A stretch of DNA of 64,000 nucleotides from Ophiura sarsii (GCA_035610835.1 CM069444.1:2176875-2240874), one strand, 5' to 3'. Numbered from the stretch's first letter, positions 1 through 11,784 are shown. A program made the numbers and translations. The notes: generated from the sequence alone by a model not told the origin.

Positions 1-77
1 ACTAATTAATTATTAGCGAGATTATATCGGTACAAATCAACGATTTGGATAAATATGCATCTTTTTCAGTAATGAAT

Positions 78-261
78 GAGAATAATGACTGCTTAACAAC
101 TGTTTTCGCGAATTTGTTGTGAAATACTCGGTTGCTGTTATGGTCATTCAGAATTGTCCCTCAGGGGCTGCGCCCCTTCGGGACAATTCCTCAGACCATA
201 ACATCAACCTCTTATTTCACAACAAATTCGCGAAAACAGTTGTTACGCAGTAATTATTCTC
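78..261. repeat. Near-perfect foldback hairpin
   Basis: Two arms of about 75 bases are inverted copies. The left arm reads GAGAATAATGACTGC then CTGTTTTCGCGAATTTGTTG; the right arm is its complement and ends in AATTATTCTC. The loop region has a second palindrome around GGGGCTGCGCCCC. No target duplication was recognised, so the element class is open. Confidence 0.75.
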
Positions 262-565
262 TAATTCTATTCCATCTACTGCCTTTTGAATAAATTATAA
301 AGTTCTCATTGTTTTAATAAAGATTAGGATTTCATTTGCAGTGCAGAGGCAACAGATCAGTTTAAACAGGTTATCTATTTGGAATGTCTAGAAACACGAG
401 GTGGAAAAAACTGTTTTTTCCCTTTTTAAAAATTTGGTAAAGGTATTTAGTGGTCCTGGACACATGTTGTGGACATAATAAGATATTTGCTCTTTATACC
501 TCTCCACCCCCAATACTACCAGAAGAACCTTGTAAACCCAGCTGTATTTGGGCATAACCCTTAAG

Positions 566-725
566 CAGGGATAGCGCTACTGGGGGTTCTTGCGCGTTTA
601 GCGCATATTTTTTCATTTTGGCGCAACAAATTAGCTGAAAATCCAAAATAACCCCTTATTTTTCATACTTTTATGGGGTTTAGGGTTCTAAAAACCCCTA
701 CTTTAAAAACCTAGCGCTACCCCTG
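566..725. mobile_element. hAT-type MITE with 8-bp target duplication
   Basis: 160 bp with inverted ends CAGGGATAGCGCTA and TAGCGCTACCCCTG, flanked on both sides by CCCTTAAG (558-565 and 726-733). CAG-type ends with an 8-bp duplication are typical of non-autonomous hAT elements. No coding capacity. Confidence 0.8.
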
Positions 726-1474
726 CCCTTAAGACTACACACAAAATGCATCTACAATCTAAAATGAAATATTTTAGCATTAAAATTGAATATTTTGTAC
801 AAATGTAACCATTATACTATAATAGATGGATGGATATTCAACATTGAGAAGGTAATACTGTTTTGTGTCTGAGTAGAAATACCCAGAAAAAGTGATCAAT
901 ATGTGATGTAACAAGTTTTATTATTCAGCTGTCATGATTAGTCAGTGTTATTCCAATTAAATATGAATGAACAAAGCCTATAGTTGATCAAAAAATATCC
1001 CCCCCCCAATGTGCTCGATGCAGAATCACTTTAAACACCTTATAGTTAATACATACAAAAGTATCCTGACCACATGTTTATTTATATGTTAGCTAATTCA
1101 AAATCAAGAATCAGTTTTTCTTTTTTTAAGAGAGGCACACAACAAAGTACCATACATGTAAAATATAGCAGCTATTTCAGTTCATGTTTTTTCCTTTTTT
1201 GCATTCCAAAATGCAAATATTATTCTATATTAGACCTGCTTTCATGAAACCAGGAAAAAGCTGGGAACATTATTTTGGATTGTATTCCAGATTTGAGTTG
1301 CTGATTTTACAACCTATTTAAAAATGATGAAATACACTTGAAAATCTTTATATTTCTAATTGATTTTTAGCAACTAATTGGCCTGTATCTGTAATACTGT
1401 CCTGGCTACCTCATTGGAGTTTTGTGGGAGCAGGTCACATAATATAATGGCTGCTTTTAAGTGATATTTAATAT

Positions 1475-1926
1475 ACAGTTTAAAAAAAAAGTAACTTAAA
1501 ATACTTAGCTAAAAATATAGTTCCAACTTAAAAATATCAAACTACAAATTATGGATTAAATTCTTCTCTTCAATTTGAGATATTGTTCACGAAGAATGGT
1601 TAACAATTAAGAATGCTACACCGAGAGGAATGCGACAAATCGCAACTTTCCCCAATCCTCATTCTGCTATCGACCGGTGAGTTGTCAGTACAAGTTAATC
1701 AATAATCTACCTATTGCTACACCGAGGCTGCGTGTAGAAGATTCAAATGCTAAAACTAGATTTTAATTTGGTTTTGGCTACAAATATTCACATGTAATAT
1801 CTCAAATTAAAGAGAAGAAATTTCTTTACAAATGTATAATTTTAATATTTTTACAAAGGAGCAATACCTGTAGTTTTGGACTTATGGGCATATTTACTAC
1901 CTGGTAAGCTACTTTTTTGAAGACTG
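1475..1926. mobile_element. Decayed mariner-like MITE (CAGTCATC family)
   Basis: The left end CAGTTTAAAAAAAAAGTAAC and right end GCTACTTTTTTGAAGACTG are inverted and flanked by TA. The interior (rows with CTTCTCTTCAATTTGAGATA and GCTGCGTGTAGAAG) matches the copies at 4636, 16566 and 49809. This is the most diverged full-span copy. Confidence 0.55.
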
Positions 1927-2482
1927 TATATTCCAATTGCACAGCTTATAGGTTGCATTATATAAGGCCTTTATAACTCAATGATGAGTTTCCTGTCACC
2001 TGCCCTCGTAACGTTTAAGAAATGGCCAAAACGTTCATTATTTTCATTTGAATTTAATTTATTCACACTTATACTTTGACTTTATCAAAATGTCCATAGT
2101 CAAAATATCTGTCACATCGTCCTTATGAGTTCAGCAAGTAATCTTAGCGGTAGGGGTAGAGTATCACTATCAGGCAAATAATGACAATTTAAGGATTCCC
2201 TCATTATTCTTGATCATCAATCCTGGCTAATGTTGAAATTATAAATTTCTCTTTTTTGATAAAAAGAAATTGTGATATTTTCTCAATGTGTTGTAAAACA
2301 ACTATAAAAATGGTAAAACTATGAACCCATGATTTGGTACGGTGTAACATGTAAAATACAGTACAATAATGAATTGTAATCAAATAATGAATAATGAAAT
2401 TATAAGCTGGAAAAATGTGATGGGAAACTCAGAATCGAGTTTCATTGGTCTAAAACACCTGGTAGGTGATAGGATCTTAGAG

Positions 2483-2886
2483 GGTGTTTCTACTGGGGCA
2501 CTGCAAAGTTAACGGTAAGTTTTAACATTTAAATCCCCCCAACTTTCTACTCGCGAAAAGTTACCGCTAAGTTTATCGATCTTAGTCGATGGGTCACGAC
2601 ATTTGACTTTTTGTTATACCAAACAATGCCGCCCCATCTACAAAGACTGCCTCATAATACATAGAATCCAGTGCGTATGTGTATACGTCCGGATCACAGA
2701 ACTTAACGTTAAGATTAAACAGGTGCCTGTTTCTACTGGGAAAGTTAATGTTAACTTCCGGTAACAAACCTGGTTTGTGAAGGTTTTTGCAAACTTTACA
2801 AAACTTACCGTTAATTAACGTTATCTGGCTGTTTCTACTGGGTAACTTGCCCTTAATTACCGTTAAGTTCCCCAGTAGAAACACAT
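2483..2886. mobile_element. hAT-type MITE with 8-bp target duplication
   Basis: 404 bp between direct copies of TCTTAGAG (2475-2482 and 2887-2894). The ends are inverted: GGTGTTTCTACTGGGG and CCCCAGTAGAAACACAT. Internal subrepeats of TTTCTACTGGG and TTAACGTTA also occur inverted. Short frames inside are not genes. It lies just past the 3' end of the CCDC74-like gene. Confidence 0.8.
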
Positions 2887-3034
2887 TCTTAGAGCAGCTG
2901 CACACTCCTGAATTACTCAGTGCTACAATAGTCCCTTTGATCTGCAACAGCTTAACCAGATCTACTCAAGTGTTTTATTGTTGTTGTTGGAGCGTGTCAC
3001 ATGATAAGCCATACATTATCTATTACTATTTGCA

Positions 3035-3040
3035 TTTAAT
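3035..3040 (-). promoter_or_regulatory. Possible polyadenylation signal of CCDC74-like gene
   Basis: Read on the minus strand this is ATTAAA, about 60 bases after the CCDC74-like stop codon. It is a common variant signal; cleavage is not shown. Confidence 0.4.
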
Positions 3041-3099
3041 AAAATCTCTCTCTCTATAAAACTATTATACATTGAGTGTGGATAGGTGTGACTTCCCTG

Positions 3100-3241
3100 T
3101 CAGAGACTGATGTCTTTATTATGAGTTCTTGTTCGTTTGACGGCATCCACCCTCTTTTGTCTCTCTGCGACCTTCCTGCCCATGGTGGGTTTCAACGGCG
3201 GGAGGGAGAACGTGTCTTTGTTTGTGTATGCAGCTTCTGAT
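3100..3241 (-). CDS. CCDC74: CCDC74-like terminal coding exon 8
   Basis: 142 bases, acceptor TATGTCAACAG. Encodes FSLPPLKPTMGRKVAERQKR and VDAVKRTRTHNKDISL, then TGA at 3102-3100. The AERQKR motif matches the vertebrate CCDC74 tail. A longer overlapping frame in another phase is a shadow. Confidence 0.82.
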
Positions 3242-6200
3242 CTGTTGACATAAGCATGATGATGGAAGGTGATTATTATTAGTTAAAATGTTGTTCCGGA
3301 TGGCCAAGCATTATTTGTGTATGACTTACTTTTTTGACTAATGCAGGGATGTACTTTCGCGACATCCTGCGAGAATCCAAATGGATTCTCGCAGAGGAAT
3401 TTTACGAGAATCCATGGATTCTCGCAGAATATTTTTGCGAGAATCCTTTTTACTGAACTTAAATTCCGCATTTTAAACATTTATTGTACTATTGTATACT
3501 TAGGAAATAATAGTACACAAATTGAATCAAACACTTCTTAAGTTTACACACAAGTTAACATGTCATCTTTAATGTGTATCTTTTTCTTTTCTTTCAGGTA
3601 ACTAACAATATATCTGCACAGCAGAATTCAAAAACCAACTAAGAACAATCATCATTTTAATTTCAACTTGAATAGTTTAGAGTCAAATACTAAGGTCCTG
3701 TTTTGAACCTTTTTTGTTGTTGTTGTTGTTTGTTGCGAGAATCCACCTGGATTCACGCGGAATTGATTTTACGCGAATCTTCACGCGAATCGATTCGCGG
3801 ATTCGCGGAGAAAGTACATCCCTGCTAATGTCTTTTAAAATGTTGGTGCTGTTATGTCATGAAAAAAGCAAACCCAAAACCAAACAAACAAAAAAAGGCA
3901 AAATGTGGCTTCAAAACTGTCCTATTTTCATTTGAGCTTTTCAGGTTTTTTTAATTGGTTTCTTCTATGGTGCTTTAGAATTAGACCACTTGAAACTGGC
4001 TCACTCAAATCTTTGATGACATGATAAACATATTGTTATTTTGAAATGCTAATTTTGAAATCCTTTCTCATACTTACATTCTTGGCGAGGTCTTAAGAGG
4101 AATCTTGGGTAGCTTTTTATCTCTGTAATGAAGAAAAAGTAAATAAATCAAAAATTAGAAATCTATATACTGATTCATGTATCGATCATCCATCCACGTA
4201 CAATATCAAGAAAGTATTTGATGCATCCTTGGTGAGGTGCAAGATTGGTATACTGTTCCCCTGACATACTAGCCAATTACAGATATTGGGATTTGGAGTC
4301 ACTCGATGGACTATGTAATACAAATCGCCCACAGCAACTCGACAGATCGAACGACCAGATGTGCAGGAGTTGGATTGAAGTCAACTGCAGTGATTCAGGC
4401 CGTGCGACAAAGTGTGACTTTTGGAAAGTCGCATGGGTTGGCTGTTGGCTTGATTGTTTTAGATTGAACCACGTTCTTCGATTGAACCAGACCCAGACCG
4501 CAAAGCGACCTTAGTATGTTATCAGTATTACCAACCAGCCCTTCATTTACTCTCTGTGGTAATAATATTGATAGGAAATGCTGTACAATGGTAAAATGAA
4601 GAGACAAGGTGTTTTTTATGCACAGCATTGGCCTTGCCACAAAGTAAGTAACTGACCAGGTTATAAATATGCTTTTAACTATTAAATTTGTAAGGAAATG
4701 TCTTCTCTTTAATTTGAGATATTACACATGAAGATCTGAATATTAACACAGACATGTGTCCAAAACCAAAACCAAACCATTTCTCATTTTAACATTTCGT
4801 TCTTCTACACGCAGCCTTCGTGTAGCAATAGGCTAAGGCTACTCACAGGTCGATAGTAAGATGATAACACATGATACCTGTTGTCACACTTTCCTGTGTG
4901 TTCATAACCAAGTGCGAAAATGAAAACTTTGGTTCATTCTTTTCGGTGTAGAGTTCTTAAGGTAGCTATATCATGCTCAGATTTGCTTCAAAATTATACA
5001 GGATGTGTAGATTGACAAAATAAACTCACATGCCAATTTTGAATTTTTTTCATCAAGCCATTTTCAAATGGCGCAATTTTTTGTCTTCAAAAAACCCCAT
5101 AGACTTACTGTGTGTTAGGTTTTTGGCAAGTTGCCAAATTACCCAAAATTGCTTCTTTTCTCAAAACACACTCTATTTAGAAATTATTTTTTTTAACCCT
5201 TTCTATCCTTAGGATGAACTTGTTTTTTATATTATCTTTTTGCCAAAATACCAATGCACAATATTTAATATCATAATTTCCATATTTACAATCATAACAT
5301 GGATTGAATGGAGTGGGAATGTTAGTACTTAACAACAACAAAAATGTATTTTTTCTAGAAACACTAAATAGTCAAACTTTGTGAATATTTTTAAAGAGAA
5401 GTATAGCTCCTATTCCAACAAACAAGGGGTCAAATGAAAGGTAATTCAATTTAGAAGATTCTCTCGCCAGCTTTTTCCATTACAGTGTTTCTAGTATTTT
5501 TTGTGTCAATTTGAACTTTTGCCTTTAAAAAATCCCTAAAAAATTAATTTTCTCAAAAAGTAAACACTTTATTCACAAAAACTGGCGAGAGAATTTAGGT
5601 AACATGCTTATTAACCATCCCCAAAGTGACAAACCCATAGCAGTTTCCTTCTTGGCTGAAAATATTCAAATGTCCAAAAATTTAGGGAATTTTCAAAAAA
5701 TAAATAAAAACATAAGAAATATCCAAATTACTCCGAAAGTTCTCCAATAGGTAGAGCAAAGACTTATCTTTAATGTGGTCTCAAAATAAAAAGTATAGAT
5801 ATAATTCATTTGGCACAATAGTTGTTTTTCTGCAGTGGTATAATAGCCGATATACATGTAGCTACCTTAATTGTTACTAAAAATTAACCTATCTTCACAA
5901 ACAATGTCTCTAACTGACAAGGAGAAATTTGTCCACAAGTTTGTATCAATATTTAAAAATTGGAACCATATTTTTAGAGCTATAAGCGTATTTATTACCT
6001 GGTCTGTTACTTTTATTGAGGACTGACATAATTTTAAGCAGGCTCACTTAATTTTGTATTAAATAACAAAATTGTGGACAACAGGCACGCATGGTCCAAC
6101 AGATACATTCTCGCTCCACAATACAAAGGTTGTGGGTTCGAGTCCCGTTGCAGCCACCGTATTGTATCCTTGGGCAAGGCACTTAACCGCTTTTGCCACT

Positions 6201-9200
6201 CTTCACCCAGGTTTATGATTGGGTACCGGCATTAATTCATGTTGGGAAGTAAAACAGACTCGCTGTGCATGAGGAGTGGCGAAACCCCCATAGCCAAAAT
6301 TATATATGGAGTCTGGCCCAAACGCTAAGGAAAAAGAGATGGGCACTTACCCTGATTGTTCATCTTCTGCCACATAGGCCTTGGCTAAGAGGTAGGCGTC
6401 TGGTGTCCACTTGTGAGAGTACAGCACATCGCGTAAGTCGGATTTTAGATTTGATAACTGCAGAAAAATGTTGATAAAAAGATGCTTATCATTTATTTGA
6501 GCTAAAACTCACTTCATCGAATAGCCATTATGTTTATAGCCATTTCCTATACACCCCAAGATGGTTAGGGCTAGGGTTCAGTGTTTTCACTCACCCTATA
6601 CAAAGGGTGAAATACCCTTCACTTTTGATTTTCACCCTTGAAAATTTAACTAAAATGTGAAAAATGTTGTAAATTCCATTGGTTCCAAAAAATGTGTATT
6701 AGCACAAATTCTGGCCATCGTTTTGTTTTTTTACCCAGTGAAATCACTGGGGTTATGGTTTTAATGTTTTAAAAGACTAAAAGAGTATTGGAGCAAATGG
6801 GTTTAGACTGCATGGTTATAGACTCATTAAACTGGCCCTCTATATCCACCTATACATTGATATGTACATTAGCAAAGCATATTTGACTAGGGACACTCCA
6901 TGCTATGGAAACCTGCATCCTTATTGCATTGCACTCTGCAGATAATGTGTTTGCACTATGCTTTTCTCAGATGCATTGTGCCTTTAATTTTTCCAGTGAA
7001 CAACAATGTGTCATTGCAGGATCAAATTTTGGATCTACCTTCGTGTACAGTCATGAAAACAAATCTAGCACGAAAACTTCATTCAGGGATTTAAGCTTTA
7101 TTTCGTATAATCCCTCAATGAAGTCTTTATCCTATTATTAGGCTAACTCTGCCCAGCAACAGCCTGCTTTTTTTAAGCATGATTTTTGATCAAACAACAA
7201 TCCCCATCTTTAAATGAAATGTAAAAAAAACCCTGAATTTGTCTTTCAGCAGCTAGAGAGTGACTCCCTGCATCGCGCCGGTTCTTATTTTGAATATGAT
7301 TTATTCCGTCACAATAAAGGGGGCGCACCACCAAATATACGCTTCATGAAAATTGAGTGTTGACAGTCATGTTCACGGTGCTATTGTGGCGCTTTCTGCA
7401 AAACTTGAGATATAGTGTTTGATATCAAATTCAAGCATTTGTCTTCAATTTTTTGAATATTTTACCAAAATTTGGAAAAATATTCAAAAAATTGAAGACA
7501 AATGCTTGAATATTTATGCGTGGGACACTCCGTAAATTATACGCGGCGCATTTTCAGACGTGTTTAGAGTCATTTTCATGGTCATATTTTGAAATATTCT
7601 GCAGTACTTGAGAGACACTGTTTGCTCTCAAAATACGGAAAATTATCTCAACTCTCTAAATCACCGGTCAAAACATGGTCCTATCCCTTGACTTTTCCCG
7701 CTACAGCGACAAATAGCGCCGCAACCCTATTTTCAATGATACACATCACTCATATTTGGGTATCGGCTGTCGTGAACATCCGCGTGCCTATTTTAGCTTA
7801 ACGTTTTCAAAATAGTATGATTTGTTGGTTATATAATCTTAACTTATATCTCAATCATATTACCGAATATCGTGCAATTTCAAGCCTATCTTCTTATTAA
7901 AATCGTGACTTCAATGTTAGAACTTCATTAACCGAATTTCGTTATTACATAAATGCGGAGTGATTTGGTGGTGCGCCCCCTAAACAATCGGGTGCAGAAG
8001 CGTCGGCAATAACTATTTTCCTTTCATCTTTGAGCTCCCGAAAGTGAGATTCTAAAAAAACCTACCTCATGTGCTTGCCTTTCCTGACTGTCCTTCATAT
8101 GTTTGATGATCATGGCACATTCTTGCAGCGTCGGTGCCCGTGGTTTAGGGTCTGACGACATCTGTACTTGTAATGGGTTGGTGCTGACAGGCATGAGTGG
8201 TGAGGGGTGATTACTGGACGGACTCGGCTGATGATGCGGACTCGTCTCCTGGATGGATGAACTATTGGAAAAGGTAAAAACAAAAACCGGTTATTTATTA
8301 TCTTCGCAACTGAACATCTTCCATGCGCGACTGTTAGTTTTACCATAATACAAAACAGATTTTTCAGAAACCTTGCCCAACTCTCAAAGTCTATCTCAAG
8401 AATTACTGAACCAATACTAAGCATGTTTGTACTTATTTTAATGCATCTCTCATGGTGATTTCGAATATGGTGATGAAAATCAATTACTTTTACATTTTTT
8501 AAACAGTTTGTGAAATTTTGGAACTGTCGTCTGCAGACGACTGCCGCGTTGATGGGGTTCCATGGGGTGAAGCAATAATGTACCTGTCTACGTAACTATC
8601 TGCAAATGAGATTCCAGATCAAGTTTGATACCCTGTAACCAGTATAGGATTTACTGTAAAACATAATAATTGCGCAGATACTATATTTTAGCAAATATGT
8701 GACCAGTCGCGTCAAAAAGGACATGTTGTTGGAAAACACAGTTTTGAGATAGAGGCCAGTATATTTGGTGAATTATAAAGAAAATAATAGACAAAAATAT
8801 GCTTCTTCAAATCATATCTTGTGATTACAAAGTCTGATTATTACCTTCAACATGGTGTCATTTCAAAGCTTAAAATGGGCTCTTTCAAGCCATATCAATA
8901 ACTTGGATTTGACTCGGGCCTCCAACATGTCCATTTTGATGTGACGGGTCACATTTTTAGCGGGCATTTAATTTTGCAAATCTGGAAATTTCACTGTCAA
9001 TTTCACTGCAAAATTGCCAGTTTCGCGGACATTTAATTTAGCGAAACAACATCCCTCGTGAAATTTGCGAAATAAAATTGTTTTACAAAAATCCACCACA
9101 TAGTCTCCATGTAATAATGGTGATACATGTATATAGCAACCCAAGAATCGCTCAATGTAAGAACTACAAAATCTAGTTTATAAATTATAAACTTACCTTT

Positions 9201-11784
9201 TGTCTACAGCATCTTGAAGTAGCCTCTGGAGGTATGCGTTACGACTGCGTGATTCTTGGAGAGCACCATTCAACTCCTTGATCTTTTCTTCCATGAAAAT
9301 TGATTTGACTTGATCTAATTTATGAGCTGCAAAAAACACACCAAAATTAAAATGATCAGTGGTGGTAATAAATCAAATCAACAAATTTGACAATAATTGT
9401 GACAAGATCGTTCAACTCATGGATCTTCTCTTCTATGAAGATTGTACTATAGTTCAATTAGTTCAAAATATGCATCAGTGAATAATATTAATGCGGAAAG
9501 AGCTTGGGTGTGCAACGGGGTGAGCTTCGCATCATGTCAATCCTCAAGAATTTTTTTTAAAAATTAGATTTTCTTGCAGATTTACATTTCTGATCATAAA
9601 TCGTACACACATTCCAAGTGACAGGGCGATACGATTCTTAATTACTTCAAAATCATGGTTTTAGAGTGAAAATAAACTGTCGGAGTCTGCACCCACAACT
9701 TATTTTTACTCTAAATTTTCCCTAAAACCATGATTTTGAGGTAATTAGGAATCGTATCGTTCTGTAACTTGGAATATACTCCTATTTACATGTATGATCA
9801 GAAATGTTAATGAAAATCTGCAAGAAAATCTGCTTTCAATTTTTCTTTAAGGATTGAGGGTGTTCCCTGGAAAAGATCACATAATATACCTTTAATCTAA
9901 TTTATGAGCTTATATGCAAAAACATAAAAAGTGAACATGTTTGGTGTTGGTTGAATTGTTGCAGTCATTGAGTGAGCATCGCTATGGAATTTTATTATCA
10001 ATTAAAAATAAATAATCAAAAAAGAAGATGAAAAAAAAAGGCAGATTATTCTTCTTACCTTGTGATTGTCCGTTACTACTGTGTTCGCTATCGAGTGAAT
10101 TAAGAGAGGAGCTGGATGATTCTGTTTAAGAAAGAGTAAATGTTGGGAACATAATTGATAAAAGAGATGAAATTATATAAGTCATGCAACATGAGCATTT
10201 CCATTAATAATGACTAATCTCTTGTCAAAATATAAAGTGCCCATCAAAATAAACGTGTCAAAATTGGGGGATCACCCATTGAAATCCAATAACTTCATAA
10301 TAAGAAATAATTGAGGGTGCCTGGGCGGTCTTGCTTTCGAAGCCCTCAAATGTTGGCCTTTGATTTGTGCTAGCCTATTACATGTATATTATAGGCCAGT
10401 GAAATGTTCGTGTCCAGCTACATTTATTCTTTATTTGCAGGCCAAAATAAAAATGTGCTGATATATTCTTTGTGTAGGTCCATGTAAAGAAGTTGAAAAT
10501 CGCAAAAAATAAAAACAAGCAAAATTGTTCAAAATGTCCATGCGCAAAAATGTACACTTTTTCAGTAATTGATTCTGCTTACCTTTCTTTGGACTTTCTC
10601 CTCTAGCCATGACAACTCTAAAATGTAATTCTGAAAAATAAAATAAATAAAATGTATGAAAGACTCTGACAAGGTCTCAAAGACTGGTCCCTCAAATCAT
10701 CTAATTCTAAGTTTGATGCAATTTACAAATCACAAAGATACAACTATTATCCAACCAGCAACAAACTGCTCCACATTTAAAAAAAGGAAGGTGGAGGCCC
10801 TTTTTTCTCTCTTTTTAAATTGTTTTTAACTTTAAGTGCAAAATCGTCCCTGTTTGCGATAAACTTTCTGGAAACTTGAAGAGGAGGAGGCCTTTTTAAA
10901 CTGTTTTAATTTCATGGTTCTGAGGGGTTGGTTACCACAAAACTTGCTTAAAATACATAAGAAAGAAGCAAAGCTGCTACAAACATCTCAATCACTGAAA
11001 CACCTGTTCAAACAAAGAAGTTATGAATGAAGAAAAAAATTGAAGAAAACCCCAAAAAAGAAGCGGGAGGGGACGCTAACCAATGAATCCTGTTATTGAC
11101 AAGTATGATGCATCATCTATCACTTGAATAGAATACACAATGGAATAGAGTATTTAATGGAGAGCTGCCACAATTGCCCAGTCCTAATGCGTCGCTGATC
11201 TGTCAAAACTTGACCCTGCCCTTCAACATGTATAAAGTAATATTTCCTACATGTAATGTACATAACCTTCGGGCAATCTGTTCTAAACATGTTCAAGAGC
11301 CAAAAAGACTCTATAAAAACCTTGCAGTGCTCTTGCCCTGAACATGTATCAAATTAAAGCAACACTTCCTGGCATAACCATTGGGAAGTTTTACTTGATA
11401 CGTTGAAGGGCCAGAGAACAGCAACGATAGATACATTTAACAATACACACCTTTGTTCTGTCTTTTCAACGCTTCAATTTCACTCTGAAGACTGACTAAT
11501 ATCTCATGGTGCTGTCTGCGCAGAAACTCCAAGCTTTTCTCCAGGTGCAGCACCCTCTGCGAAGCCTCCACGTCGCTACCAATAATGGAAGCGCCCAGGC
11601 TTTCTGTGTCAACTTGCTGCAGCTCCCTGTGCTGCAGTTCACTAAAGTGTGCCGCGGTGGTGGGCAGAACCTGTATTTTGTCCTTGAGGAATGGCTTCGG
11701 ATAGCGCCCCCTGTCCAGAGTGTGAATTCTCTGCCAATGCGGAAGGTTCTGGAGTGGTGGGAGACTGACGGAGGAGGAAGACAT
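3100..11784 (-). CDS. CCDC74: CCDC74-like coiled-coil protein, whole gene (8 coding exons)
   Basis: Coding exons in transcript order: 11784-11451, 10630-10583, 10121-10059, 9326-9197, 8261-8066, 6457-6351, 4122-4078, 3241-3100. All junctions are GT-AG and all phases agree, giving 354 codons plus TGA; human CCDC74A is of similar length. The N-terminal half holds a coiled coil with the family hallmark LEKSLEFLRRQHHEIL followed by ELHFRVVM (CCDC92/74-type domain). After a Ser/Pro-rich linker comes PTLQECAMIIKHMKDSQ, matching the CCDC74 C-terminal domain, and the end has the basic VAERQKRVDAVKR motif. The start codon (MSSSSVSLPP) was chosen because the family begins just before such a segment; an in-frame upstream ATG at 11877 exists. 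CCDC74 proteins are tied to cilia and microtubules, but function here is inferred. A possible 5' non-coding exon ends with donor AATG|GTGAGA at 12587, next to an X-box. Confidence 0.88.
3344..3824. mobile_element. MITE in CCDC74-like intron 7
   Basis: Inverted ends CAGGGATGTACTTTCGCG and CGGAGAAAGTACATCCCTG, with CTAATG on both sides (3338-3343, 3825-3830). The interior carries repeated palindromic GCGAGAATCCATGGATTCTC units. The ends look hAT-like; only six duplicated bases are clear. Confidence 0.7.
4078..4122 (-). CDS. CCDC74: CCDC74-like coding exon 7
   Basis: 45 bases, acceptor TTCATTACAG, donor AAT|GTAAGT. Encodes DKKLPKIPLKTSPR, a basic Pro-rich motif. Confidence 0.75.
4636..6025. mobile_element. 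Mariner-like MITE split by a later insertion
   Basis: The left half (4636-4956) and right half (5871-6025) match the CAGTCATC-family elements at 16566 and 49809, including TTATTACCTGG and the CTACACGCAGCC palindrome. The interruption is the TTAA-flanked element at 4961-5866, so the order of insertion can be read. Confidence 0.6.
4961..5866. mobile_element. TTAA-flanked inverted-repeat element, nested
   Basis: Ends GGTAGCTATAT and ATGTAGCTACC are inverted and flanked by TTAA (4957-4960, 5867-5870), the target site of piggyBac-type transposases. An inner pair, TCTCTCGCCAGCTTTT and AAAAACTGGCGAGAGA, is also inverted. No transposase frame. Confidence 0.65.
6085..6300 (+). mobile_element. tRNA-derived SINE
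   Basis: Has an A-box-like TGGTCCAACAGA and a good B box, GGTTCGAGTCC (6135-6145), then the SINE body with CCTTGGGCAAGGCACTTAAC. A diverged relative is at 55468-55700. It lies in CCDC74-like intron 6. Confidence 0.65.
6351..6457 (-). CDS. CCDC74: CCDC74-like coding exon 6
   Basis: 107 bases, acceptor TTTCTGCAG, donor GTAAGT. Encodes LSNLKSDLRDVLYSHKWTPD then AYLLAKAYVAEDEQS, continuing the C-terminal domain. Confidence 0.8.
7319..7980. mobile_element. Inverted-repeat element in CCDC74-like intron 5
   Basis: Ends GGGGGCGCACCACCAAAT and ATTTGGTGGTGCGCCCCC are inverted, with TAAA on both sides. It contains a 35-base-arm hairpin (7433-7512, CAAGCATTTGTCTTCAATTT and complement). A piece of it recurs at 43846-43920 in a TRPM intron. 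The 70-codon frame inside is not gene-like. Confidence 0.65.
8066..8261 (-). CDS. CCDC74: CCDC74-like coding exon 5
   Basis: 196 bases, acceptor TTCCAATAG, donor GTAGGT. Encodes a Pro/Ser/His-rich linker followed by PRAPTLQECAMIIKHMKDSQ, which matches the PTTLRQCEVLIREL segment of vertebrate CCDC74. Ends in phase 0. Confidence 0.85.
8311..8562. mobile_element. CACTTTCC-family MITE, diverged
   Basis: An inverted-orientation relative of the elements at 42818 and 44943, sharing ACTGTTAGTTTTACCATA, TCTCAAGAATTACTGAACC and CGTCTGCAGACGACTGCCGCG. The end bases are worn. It sits just outside exon 5 of the CCDC74-like gene. Confidence 0.55.
8698..8953. mobile_element. TGTGACC-ended MITE
   Basis: Ends TGTGACCAGTCGCGTC and GATGTGACGGGTCACA are inverted, with GGACATGTTG and CAACATGTCC further in. 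A right-hand fragment of the same family is at 57010-57195. Confidence 0.65.
9197..9326 (-). CDS. CCDC74: CCDC74-like coding exon 4
   Basis: 130 bases, acceptor TTTTTTGCAG, donor GTAAGT. Encodes a charged helical segment, VKSIFMEEKIKELNGALQ then YLQRLLQDAVDK, consistent with a second coiled coil. Confidence 0.82.
9537..9891. mobile_element. TTAA hairpin MITE (AGGTATATTATG family), 5' worn
   Basis: A long hairpin whose halves carry CGATACGATTCTTAATTACT and its complement. The right end, ATCACATAATATACCT, is followed by TTAA; the left end has decayed. Sister copies: 38079, 58794, and a half copy at 18575. Lies in CCDC74-like intron 3. Confidence 0.7.
10059..10121 (-). CDS. CCDC74: CCDC74-like coding exon 3
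   Basis: 63 bases, acceptor TTAAACAG, donor GTAAGA. Encodes a Ser-rich linker, ESSSSSLNSLDSEHSSNG. It is phase-symmetric (1/1), so it could be skipped without changing frame. Confidence 0.8.
10583..10630 (-). CDS. CCDC74: CCDC74-like coding exon 2
   Basis: 48 bases, acceptor TTTTTCAG, donor GTAAGC. Encodes ELHFRVVMARGESPKK, aligned with the KDLHYKLIM segment of vertebrate CCDC74. Phase 1 to phase 1. Too short for ORF finding. Confidence 0.85.
11190..11415. mobile_element. Palindromic MITE (CTTCAACATGTATAAAG family)
   Basis: Arms with CCCTTCAACATGTATAAAGT and TACTTGATACGTTGAAGGG form an inverted repeat. Related copies are at 38640-39300 and at the right edge of the window. Confidence 0.55.
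11451..11784 (-). CDS. CCDC74: CCDC74-like coding exon 1
   Basis: Encodes the start through the coiled coil, with LDRGRYPKPFLKDKIQVLP and LEKSLEFLRRQHHEILVSL. It ends CAGAACAAAG|GTGTGT with one base of a split Glu codon. The open frame runs upstream to 11877, but sequence above 11784 does not resemble the family, and acceptor-like CCCCAG and CTCTCAG lie just upstream. Confidence 0.85.

Larger units (their letters stand above)
1..2482. other. Intergenic, repeats only
   Basis: I see no convincing exon here on either strand. The stretch holds a long hairpin, a small hAT-type MITE and a decayed mariner-type MITE, listed separately. The rest is AT-rich unique-looking DNA with only short chance frames. 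Confidence 0.6.

Noticed and set aside
3119..3307. 62-codon minus-strand frame
   Set aside because: Out-of-phase shadow of CCDC74-like exon 8; the phase forced by exon 7 gives the AERQKR motif instead.
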